Origin: Taklimakanibacter sp021828105
Lineage (GTDB): Bacteria > Pseudomonadota > Alphaproteobacteria > Rhizobiales > Aestuariivirgaceae
Assembly: GCA_021828105.1 (NCBI GenBank)
Contig: JAKATG010000004.1
Coordinates: 62,001 to 126,000 of the forward strand
Reading direction: 5' to 3'
DNA: 64,000 nt
Position 1 is the stretch's first letter; every line of letters starts with the position of its first letter. The notes below the pieces were generated by a model, which worked only from the letters and a program-made list of their open reading frames with translations, was not told the DNA's origin and did not search any database. The position numbers and the translations under genes are program-made. Shown piece after piece: positions 1 to 7,758 of this stretch.

Positions 1-1
1 C

Positions 2-355
2 CCGATGATGAGCGAGACCGCCTTCTTCGTGAAGGACGTCATCGGCCCCAAGGGCTCGGTATCGATCGTGATGGCCGAGACTGCCGGCCAAGTGAAGTCG
101 GACGACATCAACGCCCATACCAAGACCAACCAGATCCTCTGGCATCATGCCGACATGTCGAAGCCCGACGAGCGCATCGACATGACGGACGAGCCGGATC
201 ACGACGCTTTGTGCGAAAGAGAGCAGCGCTATCTCTTGAAGGCGATCGAGGAGGACATCGATCTCACCGACCACATGAATGACGGCGTCAAGAGCCTGAA
301 GATCGTCGTCGCCGCCGACCGCTCGATCCATGAAGGGCAGGTCGTGGCGCTGTGA
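2..355 (+). CDS. Gfo/Idh/MocA-family oxidoreductase, C-terminal part (5' end outside window)
   Basis: The reading frame is open from the window edge, so only the C-terminal ~117 residues are present. The end of the protein (residues 60-116 of the visible part) has an acidic helix ending in EEDIDLTDHMNDGVKSLKIV followed by VAADRSIHEGQ. This matches the closing segment of Gfo/Idh/MocA NAD(P)-dependent sugar or cyclitol dehydrogenases, where a 'D..LSxHxxDAVxSLxIVLAADES' pattern is usual. The Rossmann fold and catalytic residues lie upstream and cannot be checked. Substrate is unknown. The family call comes from memory of the C-terminal pattern only. Confidence 0.6.
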   Translation, partial: PMMSETAFFVKDVIGPKGSVSIVMAETAGQVKSDDINAHTKTNQILWHHADMSKPDERIDMTDEPDHDALCEREQRYLLKAIEEDIDLTDHMNDGVKSLKIVVAADRSIHEGQVVAL

Positions 356-358
356 CGA

Positions 359-1366
359 TTACAGCCAGTCGTTCCGCTTGAAACGGTAATAGAGGAAGCC
401 GCACAGCGCCACGATGAGAGCGAGGATGGCGAAATAGCCATATTGCCATTTGAGCTCGGGCATGTGCTCGAAATTCATGCCATAGATGCCGGCGACCGCC
501 GTGGGCACGGCGAGAATGGCGGCCCACGCCGCGAGCTTGCGGGTGACGGCGCTCTGCTGCGCCTGGCCCATCATCAGGCTCGCCTCGAAAGCGAAGGCCA
601 GAACTTCTCTCAGTGAATCGATGCCGTCCTGGACGCGCTGGATATGGTCGGTCACGTCGCGGAAATGCGAGCGCATCTCGGCATCGATCGGCAGGAGCTC
701 GGCATGTTCGAGGCGGCGGCAGATATCGACCAGCGGCAGCACCGCATTGCGCAATTTGAGGAGCTCGCGCCTGAGCGCATAGAGTCGCTGCACTTGCCTT
801 GTGCTGATCTTTTCATGCAGGACCCGGTCCTCCAGGACCTCGACTTCCTTGCGCACCGCTTCGACCACCGGCGTGTAGTTGTCGACGATGAAATCGAGGA
901 TCTTGTAGAGGATGTAATCCTCGCCATGGGAAAGCATCTTCTGGCAGGATTCGCAATGCTCGCGCACGGTTGAATAGGAGGCCGATGCGCCATGCCGCAC
1001 CGAGACGACATAGCCTTTCCCGACGAAGAGATGCGTCTCGCCGAAAGCGATCTTGCCTGAAACCATTTGCGCGGTGCGGGCGACGATGAAGAGCGCGTCG
1101 CCATATTCCTCGATCTTGGGATGCTGATGCGCCTTTTCGGCATCCTCGATGGCGAGCGGATGCAGATTGAGCTGCCGCTTTACCCGGTTCAGAAGCTCAC
1201 GGCCGGGCTCGAACAGGCCGATCCACACAACATGGCCTGACTTCTTCTGCCACTGACCGGCCTCGTCCACCGGGATGTCGGCGATGCGCTTGCCCTTGGC
1301 ATAGACGCTTGACGCGACGACGCCGGGCTCGGGCTTGGGCGGCTTGGTTGGCACCTGGTCGGGCAT
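359..1366 (-). CDS. CorA-family magnesium/cobalt transporter
   Basis: The 335-residue protein has the CorA layout: a long cytoplasmic N-terminal domain of mixed alpha/beta then long helices (about 1-270), and two membrane segments at the C-terminus (about 275-296 and 310-328). The diagnostic YGMNF motif sits at about 295-299 at the end of the first membrane helix, and the periplasmic loop after it is EHMPELKWQ. The short basic tail (RFKRNDWL) is also typical. CorA proteins form pentameric channels for Mg2+ and sometimes Co2+ or Ni2+. The gene is tail-to-tail with the upstream dehydrogenase, 3 bases apart, and no functional link is visible. Confidence 0.9.
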   Translation of the reverse strand: MPDQVPTKPPKPEPGVVASSVYAKGKRIADIPVDEAGQWQKKSGHVVWIGLFEPGRELLNRVKRQLNLHPLAIEDAEKAHQHPKIEEYGDALFIVARTAQMVSGKIAFGETHLFVGKGYVVSVRHGASASYSTVREHCESCQKMLSHGEDYILYKILDFIVDNYTPVVEAVRKEVEVLEDRVLHEKISTRQVQRLYALRRELLKLRNAVLPLVDICRRLEHAELLPIDAEMRSHFRDVTDHIQRVQDGIDSLREVLAFAFEASLMMGQAQQSAVTRKLAAWAAILAVPTAVAGIYGMNFEHMPELKWQYGYFAILALIVALCGFLYYRFKRNDWL

Positions 1367-1484
1367 GCGGAAGCTCTAGCGAACCTGGCCCTCTCATGCA
1401 ATCTCCGTGGCCTTCGCACGATCGTTCAAGACGATTGGAGAGTCTTCGCTCTATCAAAATCTCTTCATTAGCGCGGAGGATCAC

Positions 1485-2090
1485 GTGCTGCCCGAGACCT
1501 CTCTTCCGGGGCTTGTCTCGCTTCTCGCTTCGGCCGCGGCCCTCATGGCGTCACCGGGCCCGGCGACCTTGAGCGTCGCGGCGACGGCGGCCGCCTATGG
1601 CTTCTGGCGGTCGCTGCCCTATGCGCTCGGCATCAATCTCGGCACCATTCTCGTGCTCCTCGCCATGGCGCTCGGCGCCTCGACCTTGCTTTATGCGCTC
1701 CCGGCGCTCGCTCTGCCGCTGTCGATCGCCGCGTCCCTCTATATTCTCTATCTGGCTTTCCGGATCGCGACGGCGCCGCCTCTCACCGACAGGACGAGTG
1801 AATTGGCGCCCGGCCTGGCGCCGGGATTGCTTCTCGCCGTCGCCAACCCCAAGGCCTATCTCGCCATCGGTGCCGTTTATTCCAAGGCCGTGCTCATGCC
1901 GTCGAGCGCGCTCGCCGATGCCGTGCTCAAATGCGTGATATTGAGCATCGCGATCATCGTCATCCACACGGTCTGGGCGCTGGCCGGATCGGCACTCACC
2001 TCGGTCTTGCGCCATCCCCAGGCTTCGCGCGCGGTGAATCTCATCCTTGCCGCGGCTTTGGTCCTGGTGGTGATTGCCGATTACCTGTGA
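1485..2090 (+). CDS. LysE/RhtB-family amino acid exporter
   Basis: The product is a ~201-residue hydrophobic protein with about six membrane segments and the N-terminal MASPGPATL element (about residues 18-26) that marks the LysE/RhtB/ThrE-like exporters. A second glycine-rich element, VANPKAYLA, lies in the middle, as in the family's usual NPK motif. I chose the GTG at 1485 because GGAGGA lies four bases before it and because it gives the normal family length. The frame extends upstream, but that part has no exporter-like sequence. The gene converges with the decarboxylase gene that follows, with two bases between them. The exported substrate cannot be told from sequence. Confidence 0.85.
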   Translation: MLPETSLPGLVSLLASAAALMASPGPATLSVAATAAAYGFWRSLPYALGINLGTILVLLAMALGASTLLYALPALALPLSIAASLYILYLAFRIATAPPLTDRTSELAPGLAPGLLLAVANPKAYLAIGAVYSKAVLMPSSALADAVLKCVILSIAIIVIHTVWALAGSALTSVLRHPQASRAVNLILAAALVLVVIADYL

Positions 2091-2092
2091 GT

Positions 2093-3721
2093 TCACGCCA
2101 GATAGGCGGCATCCTCGCGCACTTCGATGAGCGTCGGGCACCGCTTCGTGAAAGCAGCCTCGATGCTGTCTTGAAGCTCGACCAGGCTCTGGGCCCTCAG
2201 CGCATCGCAGCCGAAGGATTTGGCGAGCGCGATGAAATCCGGATTTCTCGGCTTGACGCTGATGAGCGGCAGTCCACGCGCCTGCATGAAATCCTTGATC
2301 TCGCCCAGCCCGTCATTGTTCCACAGCACGATGGCGAGCGGCAATTCGAGCTCGACGGCGGTGGCGAGCTCCTGGATGGTAAAGAGCAGCCCGCCGTCGC
2401 CGGCCAACACCACGCCTGGACGATCGGGATTTGCGAGCTTGGCGCCGATCGCGGCCGGCAGCGCATAGCCCATGGTGCCGTAGCCCATGGGGAAAAACCA
2501 GCTTCTGGCCTTGCGCGTCTCGAAATGCACGCAGCCCGTATAGGCGATCTGTGTCATGTCGCCGAAGATGAACCCGTTCTCGGGCAAGGCCTTTCGAACA
2601 GTATCAAGGACCTTGATGTGCTTGGCCTCGAGCGGCGTCACGGCGCTGCGCATGGCCCGGCGCAGATGCTTGAGGTCATCGCGAGGACGGATCTTGCTCT
2701 CGAGCTTGGCGAGCAGGGCTCGCAAGGTGAGGGCGCTGTCGGCAAGGATGCTGAGTGCGGCCGGATAGTCGCCCGCAAGCACCACGGGATCGAGATCAAT
2801 GCGCACGAGCTTGCCGGTGACATCGAGCTTGCCGTGCGTGAGTGCGTCGCCGCCGCCGGTCTTCTCGGAATCGGCCGTGACATAGAGATCGGCTTCCGAC
2901 AATTCGCTACCCACCACGATGACGAGATCGGCCCCCGCGATGAGCTTGCGCGCCTCGGGCCGCTGCAGGGTCGAGCTCAGCGACAGCGGATGATCGTCGG
3001 GAATGACGCCCTTGGCGGCGATCGTCGTGGCGACGGGAAGCGAGAGCTTCTCGGCGAGAGCGACGATCTCTTGACCGGCATGGATGGTACCACCGCCCGC
3101 GACCAACACGGGCCGCTGGGCTTCACCGAGGAGATGCGCGAGCGCATCGATAAGCTCGGGCGCCGCTGCCGGTGCCGACAATTTGGGCGGGTTCAACGCC
3201 CGCGCCGAGGCCGGCCGGGTGAGGAGATCGAGCGGGAAGGAGAGGTGATGGGGTCTTGGCCGCTGTGAAGAGAAGTAGGCAAAGGCGCGCTCGAGCAGCA
3301 CCGGCACCTGATCGGGCGAAAGCACCGTGGCGCTGAGCGTGGTGACGGGCGCCGTGGCCTGGCGCTGGTCGGTCACGTCATGCAGCATGCCGCGGCCCAT
3401 GCCGAGATCGCCAATGGCATTCACGCTCGATAGCGCCAGGACGGGAATGGAGTCGCTATAGGCCTGGCCGAGCGGTGTCGCGATATTGGTGACGCCCGGT
3501 CCGCTGATGACGAGGCAGACGCCGGGCCGGCCGGAGGAGCGCGCATAGCCGTCGGCCATGAAACCCGCCCCTTGCTCATGGCGGACGCCGACATGGCGCA
3601 GCCCCGCTTCGTTCATGGCGCGGAAGAACTCCAGCGTGTGGACGCCGGGAAGACCGAAGACGACATCGACGCCGAGCTGCCTCAAGAGGAAAGGCAGGTT
3701 TTCTCCAACGCTCTGGGACAT
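2093..3721 (-). CDS. Thiamine-diphosphate-dependent decarboxylase, AruI-like (5-guanidino-2-oxopentanoate decarboxylase type)
   Basis: This 542-residue protein has the three-domain acetolactate-synthase/benzoylformate-decarboxylase fold. The catalytic glutamate is E49 in the RHEQGAGFMADGYAR segment, and the ThDP/Mg motif runs from GDGG at 441 to WNND at about 467-470. The segment GRGMLHDVTDQR resembles AruI-type enzymes, which decarboxylate 2-ketoarginine to 4-guanidinobutanal in the arginine transaminase pathway. That family is the best fit, but other 2-ketoacids are possible. The neighbourhood supports it: a guanidinobutyrase/agmatinase-family gene lies 2 kb away and shares its promoter operator. 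The ATG at 3721 lies just inside the AT-rich operator region. A FAD dehydrogenase gene diverges from the same 69-base promoter region. Confidence 0.75.
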   Translation of the reverse strand: MSQSVGENLPFLLRQLGVDVVFGLPGVHTLEFFRAMNEAGLRHVGVRHEQGAGFMADGYARSSGRPGVCLVISGPGVTNIATPLGQAYSDSIPVLALSSVNAIGDLGMGRGMLHDVTDQRQATAPVTTLSATVLSPDQVPVLLERAFAYFSSQRPRPHHLSFPLDLLTRPASARALNPPKLSAPAAAPELIDALAHLLGEAQRPVLVAGGGTIHAGQEIVALAEKLSLPVATTIAAKGVIPDDHPLSLSSTLQRPEARKLIAGADLVIVVGSELSEADLYVTADSEKTGGGDALTHGKLDVTGKLVRIDLDPVVLAGDYPAALSILADSALTLRALLAKLESKIRPRDDLKHLRRAMRSAVTPLEAKHIKVLDTVRKALPENGFIFGDMTQIAYTGCVHFETRKARSWFFPMGYGTMGYALPAAIGAKLANPDRPGVVLAGDGGLLFTIQELATAVELELPLAIVLWNNDGLGEIKDFMQARGLPLISVKPRNPDFIALAKSFGCDALRAQSLVELQDSIEAAFTKRCPTLIEVREDAAYLA

Positions 3722-3725
3722 GATT

Positions 3726-3742
3726 ATTCCGTTAATCGAAAT
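3726..3742. promoter_or_regulatory. Operator O1 between the decarboxylase and FAD dehydrogenase genes
   Basis: ATTCCGTTAATCGAAAT is an imperfect 7-3-7 palindrome. It is 15/17 identical to the site at 6670 and shares 13 fixed positions with both that site and the one at 7707. It lies directly upstream of the decarboxylase ATG and 49 bases before the divergent FAD dehydrogenase start. A second related half-site array (3742-3759) follows, 16-17 bases on, as at the 6670 promoter. I infer that the IclR regulator at 6756-7568 binds here. Confidence 0.6.
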
Positions 3743-3790
3743 TAATTTCCGATTTATAGAATTTCATTTGATCGCTACACTGTCAAGACC

Positions 3791-5170
3791 ATGAGAGGAC
3801 CGGATCGCCGTCTTGCCGCCTGTCTCGCCGGTTTGCGCGAGCTGTTGGACACGCGCTGCTCGACCGGGCAGAGCCTGCGCGAATTGCATGCACGTGACGA
3901 AGGCTGGCATTTGCCGGGCCTGCCCGATGCGGTGTGCTTTCCGAAAACGGCGCCGGAAGTGGCAAGCATCGTGACACTCTGCCGCCGTCATGCCGTACCG
4001 GTCATCGCTTTCGGCACCGGCTCCGGCATGGAAGGGCAGATCAATGCCGTTCAAGGCGGCATATCGGTCGATCTCTCCGGCCTCGACCAGATCCTGGAAG
4101 TCAATGCCGGCGACATGGATTGCCGGGTCGAGGCCGGCGTGCGGCGGATGACGCTCAACACGCATTTGCGCGATACCGGCCTCTTCTTTCCGGTCGATCC
4201 CGGTGCCGATGCGAGCCTGGGCGGCATGGCGGCGACGCGCGCCTCGGGTCCCAATGCGATGCGCTACGGCACGATGCGCGACAATGTGCTGGCGCTCGAA
4301 GCGGTGCTCGGCACGGGCGAGATCATCACGACCGGCACGCGCGCGCGGAAGTCGTCTGCCGGCTATGATCTGACGCGCCTCCTCATCGGCTCGGAAGGGA
4401 CGCTCGCCATTATCACCAAACTGTGCCTCAGGCTCCATGCGTTGCCGGAAGCCTTGCGTACCGCGCGTGTTCATGCTTCCGACCTGCAGAGCCTTCTCGA
4501 TTATGCCATTGCCCTCATGCAGGCGGGCATAGGCATGGCCAAGCTCGAGGTGATGGACGAGGTCGCGGTCAGGGCCGTCAATCTTTACGCCGGTCTTGGC
4601 CTCGAAGAAGAGCCAACCTTGCTTGTCGAATTCGCCGGCAGCGCCGCCACGATCGATCATGAGGTCGATTTCGCTCTGGCGCTGGCAGAGGACTTCGACT
4701 TGCCGAAACCGGTCTGGGCCGCCTCGCCCGAGGACCGCAGCCGCCTGTGGAAAGCGCGTCACGAGGTCGCCCATGCGGAAACGCTTCTGCGCCCCGGCAG
4801 CCGCAGTCTCGTCACCGATGTCTGCGTGCCCATTTCCCGCATCGCCCGATGCATTGCCGAGACGCGTGCCGACCTTGCCACGATCGACCTCATCGCCTCG
4901 ATCGTCGGCCATATTGGCGACGGCAATTTTCATGTGAGCATGCTGATCGATTCAGGCGACAGCCGGGAAATCGCGCTCGCCGAGGCGGCGCATGACCGGC
5001 TCATCGATCGCGCTTTGGCCATGGGGGGCACCTCGACCGGCGAGCATGGCATAGGTCTCGGCAAGATGACGCATTTGCGGCGCGAGATGGGAGGAGGCGT
5101 CGATGTGATGCGCGCCATCAAGCAGGTCTTCGATCCCGACCTCATCCTCAATCCGGGGAAGATTTTCTAG
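3791..5170 (+). CDS. FAD-linked D-2-hydroxyacid dehydrogenase (GlcD / D-lactate dehydrogenase type)
   Basis: The 459-residue protein is a full-length VAO/PCMH-type flavoprotein. The FAD-binding domain has FGTGSGMEGQ (74-83) and DPGADASLGGM (about 136-146), followed by GYDLTRLLIGSEGTLAI. The C-terminal cap has GDGNFH (376-381), GEHGIG (417-422) and the closing PDLILNPGKIF. These are typical of GlcD and cytochrome-type D-lactate dehydrogenases, which oxidise a D-2-hydroxyacid to a 2-ketoacid and pass electrons to the respiratory chain. It diverges from the ThDP decarboxylase across a shared operator. It could therefore make the 2-ketoacid that the decarboxylase uses; that link is inference. The true substrate is unknown. 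Confidence 0.8.
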   Translation: MRGPDRRLAACLAGLRELLDTRCSTGQSLRELHARDEGWHLPGLPDAVCFPKTAPEVASIVTLCRRHAVPVIAFGTGSGMEGQINAVQGGISVDLSGLDQILEVNAGDMDCRVEAGVRRMTLNTHLRDTGLFFPVDPGADASLGGMAATRASGPNAMRYGTMRDNVLALEAVLGTGEIITTGTRARKSSAGYDLTRLLIGSEGTLAIITKLCLRLHALPEALRTARVHASDLQSLLDYAIALMQAGIGMAKLEVMDEVAVRAVNLYAGLGLEEEPTLLVEFAGSAATIDHEVDFALALAEDFDLPKPVWAASPEDRSRLWKARHEVAHAETLLRPGSRSLVTDVCVPISRIARCIAETRADLATIDLIASIVGHIGDGNFHVSMLIDSGDSREIALAEAAHDRLIDRALAMGGTSTGEHGIGLGKMTHLRREMGGGVDVMRAIKQVFDPDLILNPGKIF

Positions 5171-5175
5171 GGCCT

Positions 5176-5685
5176 CTAAGCCTGGAGCCGGCGCGATGGC
5201 TCGCTCTGATGCAGATAGACGGCGAATGTATCCCATGGCGGTGCGAGCGAAAGCTGCGCCAGGATACGGCCGACCTCGCCGCGGTGATAGCCGCCATGGG
5301 TCGCGACATGCATCAGCATTTCCTGCCGCGACATGGCGCCTTGGTCTCCGTCGATGAAGCCGAAGGAAATGGACTGGGAAAGCTCGTCCGCGGACACACG
5401 TGCGAGATAATCGACATACCATCGATCCGATGCGGCAACCGCGGCACTGAGCTCCGGCAGAGCTGGTGTTTCCGTCGTGTTGCTCGATGCCTAAGCGTGC
5501 CGCGCGCCCGTGAGATGCGCGGCGAAGATGCGGCCCACCACATAGGCATGATTGATCAGCCTGGTGGCGGAATGCAACTCCTGCTTGTGCAATTTGGGGT
5601 CGAGGCTCTTCAATTTCTCCAACAGATCCTCATTGGCCCAGGCCTGATAGCCGAACAGAGGACGCAGCAATGCCAAGGCGCTCAT
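5176..5685 (-). pseudogene. DinB-family protein gene interrupted by one in-frame TAG
   Basis: The minus-strand frame from ATG 5685 to the stop at 5176-5178 reads as one DinB/YfiT-like protein of 169 codons. Codon 65 is a TAG at 5491-5493 (plus-strand CTA). The part before it has FGYQAWANEDLLEKL and the metal-ligand region RLINHA (H46). The part after it has WYVDYL and the HGGYHRGEV segment with the remaining histidines. No frameshift is needed: both halves are in the same frame and the family is recognisable on both sides. In relatives I recall, this position usually holds tyrosine, so one base change from TAC or TAT would explain it. It follows the agmatinase-family gene by 12 bases. Confidence 0.8.
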
Positions 5686-5697
5686 GGGTCTGCCTCC

Positions 5698-6654
5698 TCA
5701 ACTGCGTTTGGCTCGGCTGTCGGCGATGACGCACAGCATCTCGAACAGGAGATTGGCGGCATTGAGCGCCGTCTGTCCGGTCGGATCGAAGACCGGCGCC
5801 ACCTCGCAGATGTCGGCGCCGACGAGATGCTTGCCTTCGAGGCTCCTGATCATGACTTGCGCATCGCGCACCGAGAAGCCGCCGACTTCCGGCACGCCGG
5901 TGCCCATGGCATAGGCGGCATCGAGGCCGTCTATGTCGAAGGTGATGTAGGTAGGTCCCTTGCCGGTGACGCGGTCGATCTCGCGGACCACGTTATCGCG
6001 TCCGATCTTCTCATATTCATCCATGGTGATGAGGCGGAAGCCGGCATCGGCGCCCCATTGCACATCGTTCTCGCTGAAGCGGCTGCCGCGCAAGCCGATC
6101 TGGATCACGCGCTTCGGATCGATGAGGCCTTCCTCGACGGCGCGCCGGAAGGTCGTCGCGTGGTTGATCCTGGTGCCGAGCAGTTCGTCGAGCGTGTCGG
6201 CATGCGAATCGAAATGGACGACGCCGACCGGTTTATCGCGCGCGATGACGCGCAGGATCGGCAAGGGCACGGTGTGGTCACCGCCAATGGCGATGGGGAT
6301 CGCGCCGGTCTTGTGGATGTCGTGGAAAAACGCCTCGATGAGGCCGATGCTTGCCGTGGGATCGAGCGCATTCACCGTGGCATCGCCGACATCGGCGACA
6401 TTGCACAGGCGGAAGGGCGCGATGCCGCTGGTCGGATGGATCTGGCGGATGATGCGCGAGGCCTCGCGCACCGCGGCCGGGCCATGGCGGGCGCCGGAGC
6501 GGAAATTGACCCCCATGTCGAAAGGGACGCCGGCAATGGCGATGTCGATCTCGTTGCTGATCGGCAGGCGCGGCGTGCGCAGGAAGGTGGCGACATCGGC
6601 GAAGCGTGGGGTCTTGGCGGAGTCGAAGGGCTGGAAACGCGGATCGTTCTTCAC
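5698..6654 (-). CDS. Agmatinase/guanidinobutyrase-family ureohydrolase
   Basis: The 318-residue protein is a full-length arginase-fold ureohydrolase. The binuclear metal ligands are visible in GGDHT (124-128), DSHAD (149-153) and FDIDGLDA (from 239). The loop after the last motif reads AMGTGVPEVGG rather than the classic PGTGTPEPGG. The family cleaves urea from guanidino compounds such as agmatine, 4-guanidinobutyrate or 3-guanidinopropionate. The nearby AruI-like decarboxylase makes 4-guanidinobutyrate an attractive substrate. The start is a GTG at 6654. The upstream region (6655-6755) holds two palindromes. It lies downstream of the IclR gene on the same strand but has its own promoter region. 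Confidence 0.85.
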   Translation of the reverse strand: MKNDPRFQPFDSAKTPRFADVATFLRTPRLPISNEIDIAIAGVPFDMGVNFRSGARHGPAAVREASRIIRQIHPTSGIAPFRLCNVADVGDATVNALDPTASIGLIEAFFHDIHKTGAIPIAIGGDHTVPLPILRVIARDKPVGVVHFDSHADTLDELLGTRINHATTFRRAVEEGLIDPKRVIQIGLRGSRFSENDVQWGADAGFRLITMDEYEKIGRDNVVREIDRVTGKGPTYITFDIDGLDAAYAMGTGVPEVGGFSVRDAQVMIRSLEGKHLVGADICEVAPVFDPTGQTALNAANLLFEMLCVIADSRAKRS

Positions 6655-6669
6655 TGGGGATCTTTCATT

Positions 6670-6686
6670 ATTCCGATTATCGAAAT
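6670..6686. promoter_or_regulatory. Operator O2 upstream of the agmatinase-family gene
   Basis: ATTCCGATTATCGAAAT is a 7-3-7 palindrome with one mismatch. It shares 15/17 bases with O1 at 3726 and matches the 7707 site at 13 invariant positions. It lies 16 bases before the gene's start codon on the minus strand. The repeated occurrence at three promoters in a 4 kb region around one IclR gene is the main support. Confidence 0.65.
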
Positions 6687-6703
6687 TATATTCCGGAATA
6701 TAA
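6686..6703. promoter_or_regulatory. 18-bp perfect palindrome adjoining operator O2
   Basis: TTATATTCCGGAATATAA is a perfect 18-base inverted repeat whose centre lies 16.5 bases from the centre of O2. It carries the same TTCC/GGAA core. A related but weaker sequence occupies the same place next to O1 (3742-3759, 12/18 identical). This suggests a two-site operator, possibly bound by paired IclR dimers. Confidence 0.6.
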
Positions 6704-6755
6704 AATGTACGAGCGAAGGCGCTCTGTCAATCCGCGAAAGGCTCACATGGAAAAA

Positions 6756-7568
6756 TCAGGCCCGACCGTTGCCGAGGCTCGCGAGCTGCGGCCCGAGCCG
6801 GCCCGCGATCTCCTTGAGCAGCGCCACCGCATTGGCGATCGACAGTGTTTCGACAAACGCATCGCGCAAGCCGAGGAGGCCCAGGCTGAAGACGACGCCG
6901 GCATCGCCTGTTTCGATCGGCACCGCGACGGCAAGCGTCGCCTCATCGAGCTCGTCGTCGCATAGCGCATAGCCTTGAGCGCGCGCTTCGGTGAGGGCGC
7001 GGCGCACATCGGCGGGCTTGGTTGGCGTGCGCGGCCGGAATTTCCGCATCGGCTGCGCGATGGCGCGGGCGATGACATCGTCCGGCTGATGCGCGAAGAG
7101 GATACGCCCGACCGCTGTGGCGTTGATCGGGAAATTCTGCCCGGGATGGACCGAGGTGCGTGCCGGCTCGCGCGGCATGAATGCGCAGCACAGATCGACG
7201 CGCTCATCGGCATAGCGCGCGAGATAGGCGGTGAGATCAAGACGGTCGGCGAGCGCCTGGATCTCGGGCTCGCAGATGCTGCGCAATCTCTCGGTGCTGA
7301 TGCTCATCTGGAACATGCGCTGCAGGCGCCCGCCGAGGCGATAGCGCGCGCGCCGTCCTTCGGTGGCGACGAAACCGATATCGACCAGGTTGCGCAACAG
7401 CCGGAGCGCCGACGGCATGGGCAGGCCGACACGTTCGGCGACGTCGCTCAGCGACAGGCCTTCCGGCGCCGCGGCGATGATCTCGAGAATGCGCGCCGCG
7501 CGCTGGAGCGGTGTGGAGGCCTGGCCTGGCATCGTGATGAGAATCCCTGAGTCTTGAGCATCTGCCAT
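6756..7568 (-). CDS. IclR-family transcriptional regulator
   Basis: The product has ~270 residues. The N-terminal winged helix-turn-helix (about residues 20-90) contains QRAARILEIIA and the recognition region LSDVAERVGLPMPSALRLLRNLV. The C-terminal IclR effector domain contains GQNFPINATAVGRILFA and ends with the helical LSIANAVALLKEIAGRL segment. I prefer ATG 7568; a GTG at 7601 would add 11 residues. The gene lies between the operator-bearing promoters of the ureohydrolase and the Pot-type importer. It is the only regulator in region 2, so it is the likely controller of that set. IclR proteins may repress or activate; which applies here is not visible. Confidence 0.88.
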   Translation of the reverse strand: MADAQDSGILITMPGQASTPLQRAARILEIIAAAPEGLSLSDVAERVGLPMPSALRLLRNLVDIGFVATEGRRARYRLGGRLQRMFQMSISTERLRSICEPEIQALADRLDLTAYLARYADERVDLCCAFMPREPARTSVHPGQNFPINATAVGRILFAHQPDDVIARAIAQPMRKFRPRTPTKPADVRRALTEARAQGYALCDDELDEATLAVAVPIETGDAGVVFSLGLLGLRDAFVETLSIANAVALLKEIAGRLGPQLASLGNGRA

Positions 7569-7706
7569 AACATTCTTCGCGCCAAAAGTGTGGCTCGCCA
7601 CAGCTTCCTTGAGCTCTCCCTTCAGTGACCGATCCGGACCGTCCTTCCGTGGAAGGCGGTTGACATATGCCGGTCTCTAGACCAAAATATCAAAAAACGA
7701 AAGATA

Positions 7707-7723
7707 ATTCCGAAAATCGGAAT
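7707..7723. promoter_or_regulatory. Operator O3 upstream of the Pot-type ABC operon
   Basis: ATTCCGAAAATCGGAAT is a perfect 7-3-7 palindrome 35 bases before the ATG of the substrate-binding protein. It is the best-conserved copy of the motif also found at 3726 and 6670. The 157-190 bp divergent region between the IclR gene and the transporter also carries an A-rich tract at 7682-7706, consistent with a promoter. Confidence 0.65.
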
Positions 7724-7758
7724 AACAGAAAACGGCACAGACGAACAGGAGGAGCGAT

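Noticed and set aside
5491..5493. Recoding of the TAG in the DinB gene (pyrrolysine or read-through)
   Set aside because: No recoding element or pyl gene is seen and such systems are not expected here; mutation or sequencing error is simpler.
5209..6972. A 587-codon plus-strand frame across the DinB, ureohydrolase and promoter regions
   Set aside because: It crosses three genes and two operators and has low-complexity composition. It is not a real gene.
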